Below, one piece after another: positions 20,889 to 31,061 of a stretch of DNA of 64,000 nt. This DNA is from Cryoendolithus antarcticus (lineage: Eukaryota > Ascomycota > Dothideomycetes > Cladosporiales > Cladosporiaceae): contig NAJO01000011.1 of assembly GCA_002077065.1 (NCBI GenBank), forward strand, positions 85,001 to 149,000. The letters are read 5' to 3'. Both the position numbers and the translations under genes were made by a program. The notes under the pieces are model-generated. The model was not told where the DNA came from and ran no database searches. It saw nothing but the letters and a program-made list of their open reading frames with translations. Numbering within the stretch: the first letter of the stretch is position 1; each line of letters begins with the position of its first letter.

Positions 20889-22594
20889 ATGGGAAAAGAC
20901 GACAGCGGCAGCAGCCATGGCTCCGGCAACCATGCCGATGAGAAGCACATTGATCTTGATAGTCATATCGAAGAGCGCTTCCCGGATCCCGATGCAGGGA
21001 AGAGTGAGGCAGAGAGAGCTGCTATCGTACGCCATGCTCTGAGATTCTCAGCCCAGTTACCAGCACTGACTTACGACCCAGGACAAAGCCCTCGTCCGCC
21101 GCTTGGACTTCAAGCTCATACCATGGCTCACACTACTCTACCTCGTCTCATTCCTCGACAGATAAGACTCACTGTGCTCTGCCTGGGCTTTCCTAGCTGA
21201 CAAGCGATGCACGACAAACATAGGCAATGCCAAAGTCGATGGCCTCGTCAAGGATCTCAAAATGACGAACGGCCAGTACAACGCTGCCCTCAGTCTATTC
21301 TTCGTGAGCTATGCAGGCTTCGAGCCTCTGACGAACGTGTTGCTCAAGAGGTTGCGGCCAAGTATCTTCATCCCAGCAATCATGGTAAGCGATGACGGAG
21401 TCTATTGACTCAGGTGATGCTGATGCAGATCTATCAGGTTCTCTGGGGTATAGTCATGTGCTTCATGGGCTTTGTGCACAACTTCTCGGGCCTGGCTGCA
21501 GCGAGATTCTTCCTGGGAGTTGCAGAGGCGGGATTATTCCCTGGTGTGAAGTGAGTAACGTCACGGTGTACTGACAGGACTATGCTGACTTCGGTAGCTA
21601 CTACCTCTCCTGCTGGTATAAGCGCAGCGAACTCGGCATTCGAGCGGCGGTCTTCTTCTCTGCCGCGGCACTTGCTGGTAGCTTCGGTGGCCTTCTTGCC
21701 GCTGCGATCGCACTCATGAACGGCATCGGCGGCAAGAAGGGCTGGGCCTGGATCTTCATCCTCGAAGGTCTTGCTACTGTGCTCATCGGCGGAGTCTCGT
21801 ACTGGATGGTACACGACTTTCCCGACGAAGCGAAGTTCCTCTCCGATGACGACCGACTTCGAGTGCTTCGCCGTCTCAAGTCTGACGGCCAGTCCTCAGC
21901 CGAGCACGAAGAGTTCAAGATGTCCTACTTCTGGGCCTCCGTTAAAGACTGGAAGACTTGGGCATTCGCGGTCGTGTACATGGGATGTGACGGCGCGCTG
22001 TACAGCTTCTCGCTCTTCTTGCCCACGATCGTGCAAGAGCTCGGGTATGCGAGTACGCAGGCGAACTTGCTCAGTGTACCGCCATATGCTGCAGCAGCGG
22101 TCTTGACGATCTTGATTGGCTGGCTGGCTGATCGGACAAAGCAGCGAGGCTGGTGCAACATTGGGGTGTCGTTAATCGGGATTACCGGGTTCAGCATGCT
22201 GCTCGGTGCGCCGACGAAGTCCACAGGGGTCAAATACGCCGGAACATTCCTCGGAGCGATGGGCATCTATCCGTGTGTCGCCAACACCATCTCCTGGGCA
22301 GCAAACAACAGCGAAGGAGTGTACAAGAGGGGTGTCACCCTCGGCTTCGTTATCGGATGGGGCAATCTGAACGGTATCGTCAGCAGCAACATCTACCAGG
22401 CCAAGGACAAGCCGAACTACCGTCCTGGTCATGCCGTGGTACTGGCCTACATGGTCGTCTTCCTGCTGGGTGGGAGTCTGTTCACCCACTTTATGCTCAT
22501 TTCCGAGAACAAGAAAAGGCTGGCAGGCAAGAAGGATCATCTGATCGCTGGCAAGACTGATAGCGAGATCGAGTTGATGGGAGATAAGAAGTAA
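20889..22594 (+). CDS. MFS permease of the Dal5 (anion:cation symporter) family
   Basis: Plasma-membrane uptake transporter of the family that includes allantoate, nicotinate and pantothenate permeases; the exact substrate is not readable. Exons 20889-21026, 21082-21161, 21213-21384, 21438-21550 and 21598-22594 total 1500 nt (499 aa), and all phases close. Family landmarks are RRLDFKLIPWLTLLYLVSFLDR followed by TNIGNAKVDGL, VLWGIVMCFMGF, FFLGVAEAGLFPGVNYYLSC and WYKRSELGIRAA. Twelve hydrophobic segments fit the sequence. Intron 2 (21162-21212) begins AT and ends AC rather than GT/AG, yet it alone gives the conserved FLDR-TNIG junction. Both termini are charged and cytoplasmic. Confidence 0.9.
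21162..21212 (+). other. AT-AC intron within the permease gene
   Basis: 51-nt intron with donor ATAAGA and 3' end ATGCAC. A branch-site CTGAC lies about 11 nt from the 3' end. It joins ...CTC GAC AG to G ACA AAC ATA GGC, giving Leu-Asp-Arg-Thr-Asn-Ile-Gly. The donor looks like a canonical GTAAGA with G1 changed to A, so it is more likely U2-type than U12-type. Confidence 0.7.
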
Positions 22595-22910
22595 GTCCCA
22601 GATCCCCATTGACCAATGTCCGAGGCTGACGATCTTCCAGGCCTAGCTTCCTATACACTGTATGAGAGATACTGAGCTTGCATTGTACCCTGTACGCGGT
22701 CGCGGAAACTCGCGTAGGCAACGAAAAGAGCTCTATACACTCACTTCCATACTCATACCATGAGCGCAGTCGCCGCAGACATCTTCCGTGATGCTTGCAT
22801 GTACTGACAATGAAGGGCGCCGTCCTGTACTCTCCTGCGATGCTGCTTCTCCATAAGTGCTCATCCGCACTACTTCTCATTCCATCCACAGTGCTGGTAA
22901 TCTCATCGCC

Positions 22911-23230
22911 ATGACACGCCACTACAACAGCCAATTTCCTTACGAGCTTCATCAAGCAGCCTACGGACGGGCTCCTCCAACTCGATATAGCATGCCTCGT
23001 CACGACAACTACTATTCAACAATCAGTCCAGCGTACATAGGCATGATGCAGAATCGTCTGTCGATGAATGTCGGAGGACTGATCCTATCAGTATGCTTGC
23101 TGACTATGCGCTATAGCTCCCCGCCAGTCGCAACCACCGTTTCTGCCGAGTAGACCGAGAGAATCTTGGCAAACCGATGCGCAGCCGCGTGGTGGGTGGT
23201 ACCCGAGGATGGGGTTCAGGCATAGGATGA
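22911..23230 (+). pseudogene. Remnant of a duplicated small gene
   Basis: An ATG at 22911 opens a Tyr/Pro/Arg-rich peptide that reaches SPAYIGMMQNR. The gene at 23721 has TPAYVGMMEDR at the end of its exon 1. The DNA just after is also alignable, but the GTAAGT donor of the second copy reads GTCTGT here. Near 23215 the 14-mer TTCAGGCATAGGAT occurs; it recurs downstream of the second copy near 24463. I infer an old tandem duplicate that lost the Gly-rich exon and its donor site. Alignment was by eye over short stretches. Confidence 0.35.
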
Positions 23231-23720
23231 GGACTTGGTGGGGTTGAGATCTGGGGAACGAGATCGTAAGGTGTAAAGGCTTGGTGATTGTCAGAGACAC
23301 GACAGTAGCGGCGTTTGCTCGAGTAGATAGCGAGTCAGAGTACTTACCGACTTTATGTCACACTGTTCGACCCGATGCGTACTCTAACCTGTGCCTATCA
23401 AGCAACGGCCAGCTTGTCAGCAGTGGTGGATGACGACATCGTAGAAGCGGCGGTCGCTGCAACTGACGAACCGCGTACAGTGCACGCGATCCCACTAGAC
23501 ACTGGTCCAGAGGACATGGCGTCGTCAGCGGAGCGGCAGAGGGTACCATGCCAGTCACCCAAGGGGACCTGGAGCTCAAAGGTTCTTGTACTCTACTGTT
23601 GCCACTGGCTGCATCACCGTCAAGCGAAAAATCCTTCAAGTTTAAATCATCGCAAGCGTCTATCAGCATCTCGAACTGCATCCGAGACCAACACGTATCC
23701 ATGTCATCTGAACTTCGGCC

Positions 23721-24413
23721 ATGTCTTGGCGAGACCGGGAAGCGCTTCGCCGCCATCCTGCCAATCTTACCCCAGCTTACGTTGGCATGATGGAGGACCG
23801 TAAGTCGTTGATGCTTGTTATTGACATCGATGATCAACACTGACTCGTCTCATTGGCCAACTTGACCGGGGAGGTGGGCAGTCGTCAAACCCTTTCGGTA
23901 AGCAGTATCGTGCTGATTGTAGCGCTTCGTCTAAGCGTCGATGGCCAGGTAGAGCAGATAGGCGTTGACAGCTAAGCAGGTGGGTGCAGCCGCTTCGCCG
24001 GCGGCCTCGGTCGTCATTTCGATAGCCTTCAGGACCGCTTCGGAGGCGGTGGCGGCGACTACCGCGGCGGAGGTTCTGCCTACCAAGTCCCCGATCGCGA
24101 GCGCAGGCCATACCAGCAACAGCACCAACGTCCAGACACATTCGCCGGTCTCGGTGGGCGGTCTAGTCGGCCATATGGCGAAGGCGGCATGGGCGAGCGC
24201 TACGATGCTCGGGGCGCCTTCAGAGGATTTGATGCGCGCGACAGCAGGCCCTATGGCGGCAGTGGATTTAGGGATCGTCATGATCCTCGAGGGTCACCGT
24301 ACCTGGGTGCGAGGACGCCCAGAAACGAGGTGCCGATCTATTCCTACCAGTTCCATCAGAACAGGAGTAGTCGGAGCTCGTTCGTGACAAGGGGGTCGCA
24401 TCTGACCATCTGA
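23721..24413 (+). CDS. Small Gly/Arg-rich protein
   Basis: Proposed exons 23721-23799, 23882-23897 (16 nt) and 23990-24413 total 519 nt, 172 residues. The start has a good context (GCC before ATG) and donors are GTAAGT and GTAAGC. The 16-nt middle exon is unusual and should be treated as provisional. The first exon is basic (MSWRDREALRRHPANL). The last exon is rich in Gly, Arg, Asp, Tyr and Phe, with RGG- and FRG-like repeats such as GGGGGDYRGGG and GGSGFRDRHDPRG. Such low-complexity regions occur in RNA-binding and phase-separating proteins, but no folded domain is visible. Function unknown. Confidence 0.45.
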
Positions 24414-24963
24414 TGTGGCATACGGGATTTGGAGGCTGACGTCTGGGTGTATCGGAGTTGGTATTCAGGCATAGGATAGCACAAGGCAATCATCGAGCTG
24501 CGTCTAACACTGGGCTAGAGAGTGGATTTGTCGCAATACCGGTCGTCATCGCCAAATCGATGCCGCGGCTTCGATGGTCTAGACCAGGACCGTCTAGTCT
24601 TCGATGTTCCAGTAATAGCGCATGATGTCGTGCTTCAGCTGTTCACCGAACGTCTCCATTGGAGGTCAAGACCTAGCGCATCTTCGCTTGGCAAGGACAC
24701 CCCGCGCCTCCGGAGCTCACGTGGGGATGAACTCTAACACAAGCACTTCAGCCGCCGTGTGCATGCAGCAACAGCATGGCTGCTCGTGTTTACCGTAGTA
24801 GGTCGCGCAGGGTCGTTGGATGCAATCGACATGACTGGCAGAATACCGCCCTCTCCATGACTTAGCAGCGCATCCTCTCTGCCCTCCGCCTATCGAATCG
24901 CTGCCCTCAGCCCTCGAACGCAAAGGCACCTTCGCGCCGGCGCACACTTCGCAGCCGTTCAGG
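24414..24963. other. Intergenic, Zn2Cys6 gene promoter
   Basis: Lies upstream of the transcription-factor start; no coding signal recognised. Confidence 0.4.
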
Positions 24964-27345
24964 ATGCCGAGACCGAAGAAGGATGGTAGCGCTGAGCCCA
25001 AGAAGCGCAGTCGCACAGGTTGCTGGCCTTGTAAGGCAAAGAAGATCCGATGTCCGGAGGAGAGACCGGCTTGCGCGACCTGCGTGAAGAACGGAACGAC
25101 TTGCGACTACTCAATACGTCTGACGTGGGGAGGACGATCGAAGAAGGATCAGGATGATTTGGGGACTGAATCGGGAAGCTTCACATTCGTTGCAACGCCA
25201 GAATCGTTCGCTACACCGGCATCAAGATCAGCAAAGGGTGGCTTTGAGCATGTATTCTCCGCGCAACCCAGTCCCAGACCGCAGTCCGCGCCTCGGCAAC
25301 CCAAACAGGAGCGACCGACATCACACGCAGGTCCAGACACTGTGCCAGGAGCAGCGCCGATGATGTCGATTGACCCCAGTCTGCAACTCGCAAAGCTTCA
25401 AGATGCGCCGCACGACTATCAGGCGCAGTCCGGGCACGACTTGCCGCCATACGCGCAGCTCAGCGCAAGTGTAGGCACGCCTTCAACCTCATCAACAGCA
25501 ACACCTCCAACCTGGTCGCCCGATCACAGCTCGAAGCGCATGAAGCTGAGTCCCAGGATGCCCGTCCTGGGTGGCCAACCCAGTCCACCGTATGCGGTTC
25601 CTCGGCCGCCATCAATGCATGACCAGCAAAGTCCCGATTCGACATACTACACACCGCACAGTATCAGTAGTATTGTCAATACTCCCGCCACGCCCGGGTC
25701 GAGTATCTCCACTACGTCCCCGTTCCCTCCGCCTCCTCCGGCACTTATGTCCATCCAAGATCCGCCAGATTTGCGGCGGCTGTCGGTCAAGTCGTTGCTC
25801 TCTGACCCGTCGGACGAGCCTATGCGTCCGCAGCATGCTCGCAGTGACAGTCACAGCTCGAGATTGTACGGCTATGATCACGGGCTACCGGATCTGGACG
25901 CGCCCCGGAACGACGATCGAGGTGCTATCGGACCACGGTCACCGGATCTTCGCAGGACGAGCGATGCACACTCTGAAACCAGCACATCGTCTGCTGAGGC
26001 AGAGGCTAGACAGATGGCATTCGAGCCTGGTGGCTACTACGACAAGCCTGTGCCGGTGCGGATTCCGCGCGCACTGGACCCACTTCCGTTTGAGCTCAGT
26101 GATAACCCCATGAACTTGCTATACTTCCATCACTTTCTGAACCACACAGCACGAATACTAGTGCCTCATGACTGTCCCGAGAACCCTCTTCGGAGCGTCC
26201 TTCCGCAGATGGCAGTGCGGAACAAGCATTTGCTTCATCTCATGCTCGCATTCTCTGCTTCCCATCGTGCCCGACTTCTGAATCACCCCGAGCCTGCGAA
26301 TCGGATCGCTCAATGGATGTCAGACGTCTTCCCAGCATTGCGAAGAGCGCTGAACGAGCCATCGTCACCTGGTAGTGCTGATCCAGCAGATCCGAGTTCA
26401 CTCGCGCCACTTGCCACAGCCATCATGCTGGCATCGCTCGAGATCATCTCGCCGAACACTTTTGTCGTGCCTATTACATGGCAGAATCATCTGCAAGTCG
26501 CTCGACAGTTCATTGTCGCTCGAGGCGGGCTGCACGATCTAGCACAGCGAGCAGCGGGTGCTAGAGACAGGGCGGCCATCTCATTCCTGTCCCGATGGTT
26601 TGCCTACCTGGACGTACTAGGTAGCATGAGCGGCGGTCGCCAAACGCAGCCTCTCTGTGGCGCCTATCTCGAGGATGGCGGCGGTCTGTGGCTCGTCAAC
26701 CGAAGCGACGCCGAGATCTACCAGATTGACTGCTTCTTTGGCTTCTCTGGCAGATGCATAGCATTGCTTGCTGGTGTCGCAGAGCTTGCGTGGCAGTGCG
26801 ATAAAGAGCGTATTAACCCCGTCACTCGCTCAGCAAGACCAGGCTGGCGGCCGAGCGAGGCCGTTGCGACGCAGGCTGAGGAGTTGAAGAAGCGACTACA
26901 AGCCAGCGCCAAGTGCGTGTACGGTGGCTGTATGCACACGACACCCACGGACGGAGCACCCAATAATGCGAAGTCAGAGCAAGACATCAATGAGATCTAC
27001 GCTACCAACGAAGCATACCACTGGGCTGGCATGATCCACCTCTCACGTCGCGTTCTTAATCTTCCTTATACTTCCGAGGAAGTGCAGAAGTCAGTGAATC
27101 ATATCGTGCGCTCACTGTCGGCTGTGCGGAGAGGTAGTACGGCAGAGAGCTGTCTGCTGTTCCCCATCTTCACAGCTGGATGTGAGGCACTGACGGAGGA
27201 GCAGAGGAGGTTATTCATGGAGAGGCTGACCAGTGTTGAGGGCTGGGGCATGCAGCATGTCAGCCGGGCGAGGATGTTGATGCAGAGGGTGTGGGAGACT
27301 GGAGCTGCTTGGGAGGGGATGGCTGATGGCGAGTTCATTGGCTGA
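24964..27345 (+). CDS. Zn(II)2Cys6 transcription factor
   Basis: Intronless, 793 residues. The binuclear zinc cluster has Cys 20, 23, 30, 37, 40 and 47 (C-x2-C-x6-C-x6-C-x2-C-x6-C), preceded by a Lys/Arg-rich arm, so it is a fungal DNA-binding regulator in the nucleus. Residues ~60-350 are Ser/Pro/Gln-rich and disordered. From ~370 a helical regulatory domain follows, with NLLYFHHFLNHTARILVPHD and LHLMLAFSASHRARLLNHP, the signature of the Fungal_trans_2 (ARCA-like) type. The target genes are unknown. The permease upstream and the MYND relics downstream are possible but unsupported targets. Confidence 0.9.
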   Translation: MPRPKKDGSAEPKKRSRTGCWPCKAKKIRCPEERPACATCVKNGTTCDYSIRLTWGGRSKKDQDDLGTESGSFTFVATPESFATPASRSAKGGFEHVFSAQPSPRPQSAPRQPKQERPTSHAGPDTVPGAAPMMSIDPSLQLAKLQDAPHDYQAQSGHDLPPYAQLSASVGTPSTSSTATPPTWSPDHSSKRMKLSPRMPVLGGQPSPPYAVPRPPSMHDQQSPDSTYYTPHSISSIVNTPATPGSSISTTSPFPPPPPALMSIQDPPDLRRLSVKSLLSDPSDEPMRPQHARSDSHSSRLYGYDHGLPDLDAPRNDDRGAIGPRSPDLRRTSDAHSETSTSSAEAEARQMAFEPGGYYDKPVPVRIPRALDPLPFELSDNPMNLLYFHHFLNHTARILVPHDCPENPLRSVLPQMAVRNKHLLHLMLAFSASHRARLLNHPEPANRIAQWMSDVFPALRRALNEPSSPGSADPADPSSLAPLATAIMLASLEIISPNTFVVPITWQNHLQVARQFIVARGGLHDLAQRAAGARDRAAISFLSRWFAYLDVLGSMSGGRQTQPLCGAYLEDGGGLWLVNRSDAEIYQIDCFFGFSGRCIALLAGVAELAWQCDKERINPVTRSARPGWRPSEAVATQAEELKKRLQASAKCVYGGCMHTTPTDGAPNNAKSEQDINEIYATNEAYHWAGMIHLSRRVLNLPYTSEEVQKSVNHIVRSLSAVRRGSTAESCLLFPIFTAGCEALTEEQRRLFMERLTSVEGWGMQHVSRARMLMQRVWETGAAWEGMADGEFIG

Positions 27346-27648
27346 GTGAGGGTGCTTCACATTTGAGGACTTACTGAGGCGACACTATCACTCCATGTAC
27401 CTCCATGTCGCCTTTGCTACACAGCAGACGGCGATCGCGTCGGCGCTCTGGAATCTTATCTTCGCTTCATCCGATGTTTCGAACCCCTAGCGGTGTCCCG
27501 CCGCTGAAGGGTCGACGTGGCTACCCCTTCCTCGCACCGGCCAGTCTTGGCAGTCGCGAACATCATTTGGCGAGCACTCTTCATGCGTTGCACGGATCTC
27601 TCATCGAAGCACAGATACCATCACTCCTCGCATCCAGTCTCCAGCGCC
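27346..27648. other. Intergenic before the MYND cluster
   Basis: No coding signal. A short TTCGAACCC match near 27480 looks like a tRNA B box, but no cloverleaf or A box accompanies it. Confidence 0.4.
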
Positions 27649-28474
27649 ATGTCGTCGCATGAGCCTATGGAGACAGACAAATGCAAAGCATACGGGGCGA
27701 ATGACAAGAACCTACTTGCCTGTTCACGATGCAAGGTCGCCAAGTACTGCGATAAGGCTTACCAAACGGCCGACTTCAATCCTCACAAGCAGGCTCGCAA
27801 GATGATCGCGCAGTACATTGCCGCCTATCCCGATCCTAGGTCTGCGCCACCCATCACCTTTACTTGGCGTAATGGGCGCCAAGTACGAATCCCCAGAGTC
27901 TCGGGCTCGCCTGATTGAGGACACTGCAACTGGTGTCGAGATCAAGGCAAAGGTCAAACCATTCACGGCGCTGCAGGAGAACACCTTTCTGTGAGCTCGC
28001 TGCCACATCGGCAGATCGTGCTTTTGTTCGTCATGCTGATCGTACGAGTCTAGTCATAGTCTTTCCGGCACAGAGACCTACAAGCTTCTTGTCGACTCCT
28101 TCGCTTGCGTCAAGAAGACGCGCAACAAAGCGGCAAGCCAATAGTGGGGTGTCACAATCTACCACCACGAGTCCTCGTCTAGCATCGCTCTTGTTGACAT
28201 CCTCTCGAAAGCCGTTGATGATAAGGTGTTGCCACCCTGGTGTAACGAGTCGAAGATGTGGGAGTGCACCCGCTTCGCTCAGTTGAACCAGAAGCTTCCC
28301 CTCAAACTTAGCAAGACTGCGCAGGACATCGAGAAGACTTGGCAAGATGATTCTACGCAGCTGAAACTGCGCATGCTGGCGTACAAGATCTATGGGTGGA
28401 CGCCGCTTCCGGGGCGCGGAAAGCCGATGGAGCAGACTGTGGAGGAATTGGCTATGCGTGAAGTGGCTGACTAG
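27649..28474 (+). pseudogene. MYND-family gene A, degenerate
   Basis: From ATG 27649 the MYND region aligns with the intact finger at 1.8 kb but has lost ligands. The second Cys is Tyr (CKAY), a later Cys is Tyr (YCDKAY), the His is Asp (TADF) and the last Cys is Arg. A frame change is needed near 27860-27885 to reach VKPFTALQENTFL, which copy C shares as VIKPFTAIHNNTFL. In the next exon the codon TGC of LLVDCLR is reduced to TC at 28097-28098, a one-base deletion that shifts the frame. The C-terminal domain is readable at 28226-28474 (LPPWCNE, RFAQLNQ, LKLRMLAYKIYGW). This cannot encode a functional zinc finger as it stands. Confidence 0.6.
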
Positions 28475-28857
28475 CCCACTGCTGCGTCGTCAGAGGACAG
28501 CGAGAGCGGACAATCTTGAGGACGCCAAGGAGCTCATCGCCGGCTAGCCCTCTTGGGCGCCACGCCGTCGACATCGTCGGCTCATGAAGGCATGCGTTGC
28601 CCAATTAGGAGCAATCTGATATCGGCAGCCTTAGACGCGATCCCACAAATGGAGCAGTGAGTGTCGTCCGCCCGATTTCCTCGATTCTAAGCTTATATCT
28701 CGCCCTCTTATCTACACCATTGGTACCTTCCTCGCAAGTCAGCTACCATGTGAGGTCAAGCTCTTGGCGCTCTGGCTGGACAAAGAATTCGTACGGGGAC
28801 AACACACTGGACACACTCACATGCACGAGTTGACAGAAGCTCATCAACTTCGTCATC
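28475..28857. other. Spacer between MYND copies A and B
   Basis: No coding signal; contains the presumed promoter of copy B. Confidence 0.4.
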
Positions 28858-29781
28858 ATGCCTCCCTCTCAAGGTGGTGCAGAGCTCCTCTACACATGCG
28901 CAGCATGTGGCGCAACTAATAGACCGCTTCTGTCATGCGGAAAATGCAAATCTATTCAGTACTGCAACAAAGCTTGGCAGAAGGCACGCTGGGATACCCA
29001 CAAGAAACCTTGTAATGGCCTCATCAAGGCTCGGGACTGCATGATGGCTCTATGCGGCGACAACTACGATATCACCAACGTAGAGAACGTGCGCGCGATG
29101 ATCGCCGTCATGAAGAGCATTGGTGATCTGGGCCAAGCCTCCAAGACTGGATCAGAAGCTACTTCTCCTTTCACCGACAATGGGCCAGCGTCGTTCAGCC
29201 ATGCGCCGTTCAATGCAATCGAAGAGGGCACCTTCCTGTAAGCTTGTACCCTCATTAGTATGGCCACGGGGCCTAGGAGATCCCTCGTACTAACATTACT
29301 CGCCTCCAGCCACAATCTCCCAAAGACCGAAGTGTACAAGCTCCTCATCGACTGCATGCGCTTGCGCCGACAAGACGAGTACTTCTTCTGGACCGAAAAG
29401 GATCCCGATGCGCGCGTCGACCCGGAGCAATAGCCGCCCACTTTGACCTTCCCTTTGTGCATGGCCGGCGCCGAGCAGGCCAAGGTCTTGTGTTCATGGT
29501 GGCAGGCGCCCAGCCTCGTTGACTGCATCACCTTCTCGCAAAGCAATGTCGGCTTCTCCCTCGAGCATAGACAGCGCATTCACGACATTCAGGCATCTTG
29601 GAAAGATCCGCTGATGCCTATGCAGTTGAGATTGTTGGCAGAGAAGATTACCAAGTGGAAGCCGTACAAGGATGCTGGGGATGGGATCGTGAGGGGCGGA
29701 GAAGAGAAAGGCAAAGCGGCGGCGATACTTGGGCTTCGATCTACTTCATGGCGGCATGACGATGAAACCCGAGCACCCTAG
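28858..29781 (+). pseudogene. MYND-family gene B, interrupted by TAG
   Basis: Exon 1 is 28858-29237 and exon 2 starts at 29310; the 72-nt intron has GTAAGC, a perfect TACTAAC branch site and CAG. The MYND finger retains CAAC, CGKC, YCNK, a His and KPC, but the Cys after YCNK is replaced (AWQ). Exon 2 carries EVYKLLIDCMRLRRQDEY and then an in-frame TAG at 29431-29433. The frame reopens directly into the family C-terminal domain (CITFSQSNVGFSLEHRQR, MQLRLLAEKITKWKP). If TAG is read as CAG, the domain is continuous. A truncated product of ~166 residues ending before the C-terminal domain is possible. Confidence 0.6.
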
Positions 29782-29999
29782 AGCAGCGTTGGGCGCATCG
29801 CCAAGAGTTCTGCCCACCAACCCAGTGCTACATCGCGGAATTAGCTCTGGAGATGGGGATGGCGACAAGCGGTGGTGACATTATGAGATTATGGAGGGAG
29901 TGGGACAGGGAGAGCTGCATTTTATCAAACGCAACACTCACATACAGCCCCATCTGCCGTACCTGCCCCAAAAGTGGGTGTGCTACGCACGAATGCTTC

Positions 30000-30653
30000 G
30001 GGCTCGCCGGTCAACATAGGCGACATGCTCAACATATTTGGCGCTGTGATGGGGGGGATACCGTTGCTGAGTGACGGTCCACTGAAGGATGTCCAATCGG
30101 CAGTGGACCTAAGTCTGTGATCAAACCATTCACTGCGATTCACAACAACACGTTTCTGTGAGTACTTACTGTGCATGCTGAATTACATGGCTATGCGCGC
30201 CTTCGCTGATCGTATGCTTCACGGTCACGACATGCCAGACATCGAGGTCTACCGTCTTCTCGTCGACTGCCTCCGCATGCGGCAGGAAGACGTGCGCCAC
30301 TTCAAGGGCGAAGGCATGAAAGGATCGATCTACGGCGGCGAGAAGACCTTGACTATAGCATTCGGCCACTTCCTCGGCAAGGCCGAAGAAGTCAAGGGCC
30401 TGTTGCCTCCTTGGTGGACCACCACGAACGTCTTCCAGTGCGTACAGTTCGCACAATCGAACAAGAAGTTCTCTCTCAAGATTGCCAGACCAAGCAGCAG
30501 ATTCAAGAGACCTGGGAGGACTCCTACATGCCCATGAAGCTCCGCATGCTGGCGCAGAGAGGGTACGGGTGGGTGCCGTTTCCAGATGACGGGAGCATAC
30601 TGGCGAACGGGACCAAGGTAGAGGCTGAGGATGGTATCGATGCGCTTGTCTAA
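30000..30653 (+). pseudogene. MYND-family fragment C, finger missing
   Basis: Only the part after the finger is recognisable: VIKPFTAIHNNTFL before a GTGAGT donor at 30158, then IEVYRLLVDCLRMRQEDV, LLPPWWTTTNVFQCVQFAQ and MKLRMLAQRGYGWVPFPD. Defects are a frame change upstream of VIKPFTA, no AG acceptor at the position used by copy B, and a one-base loss near 30485-30492 before KQQIQETWEDSYMPMK. No zinc-finger coding lies in the preceding 250 bp. It is a decayed paralogue of A and B. Confidence 0.55.
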
Positions 30654-31061
30654 ATGTTTGGGACCATGAAGGCAGGGTGCGAAGGATCCGGAGGCTGCTT
30701 GACCCGCCGGCTGGGTGGAACCAGGTAGCTGCAATACGGCAAAAAGTGCAGTGTCGGCGAGATATCCCGAGAGTGTAGGAAGTGCAGCCTGAGGCATGGG
30801 CGTTGTGTATTGAAGTTCGATGCGATGGATCCCAATGGCGGCCAAGGAGACACCCCCACGCGTACCCCGCGAACACGAAGCTCTCGCGCTAGCGCGCTCG
30901 TGATTTAGCTCTCGTAAGGTTGGCTCACTCGGACCTTCGAGTCCTCCCTCTCCTCACTACTGCACTGCCATACACACGGTACAGCCACATCGCTACCATC
31001 ATCGCTTACACCATCGCTCACTTCGGATGTCATCCCTTCACTAGCTGCTGTCACTCCCGCC
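30654..31061. other. Intergenic, promoter of Myb/SANT gene
   Basis: No coding signal. The last 100 nt are C/T-rich with short CATCGCT-like repeats directly before the ATG at 31062. Confidence 0.4.

Noticed and set aside
21385..21428. Shorter version of permease intron 3 ending at GCAG 21428
   Set aside because: It would insert Ile-Tyr-Gln between PAIM and VLWG; ending at 21437 gives the family text PAIMVLWGIVM.
27440..27500. Second tRNA-like GGGTTCGAAAC match
   Set aside because: No cloverleaf or A box found; chance match.
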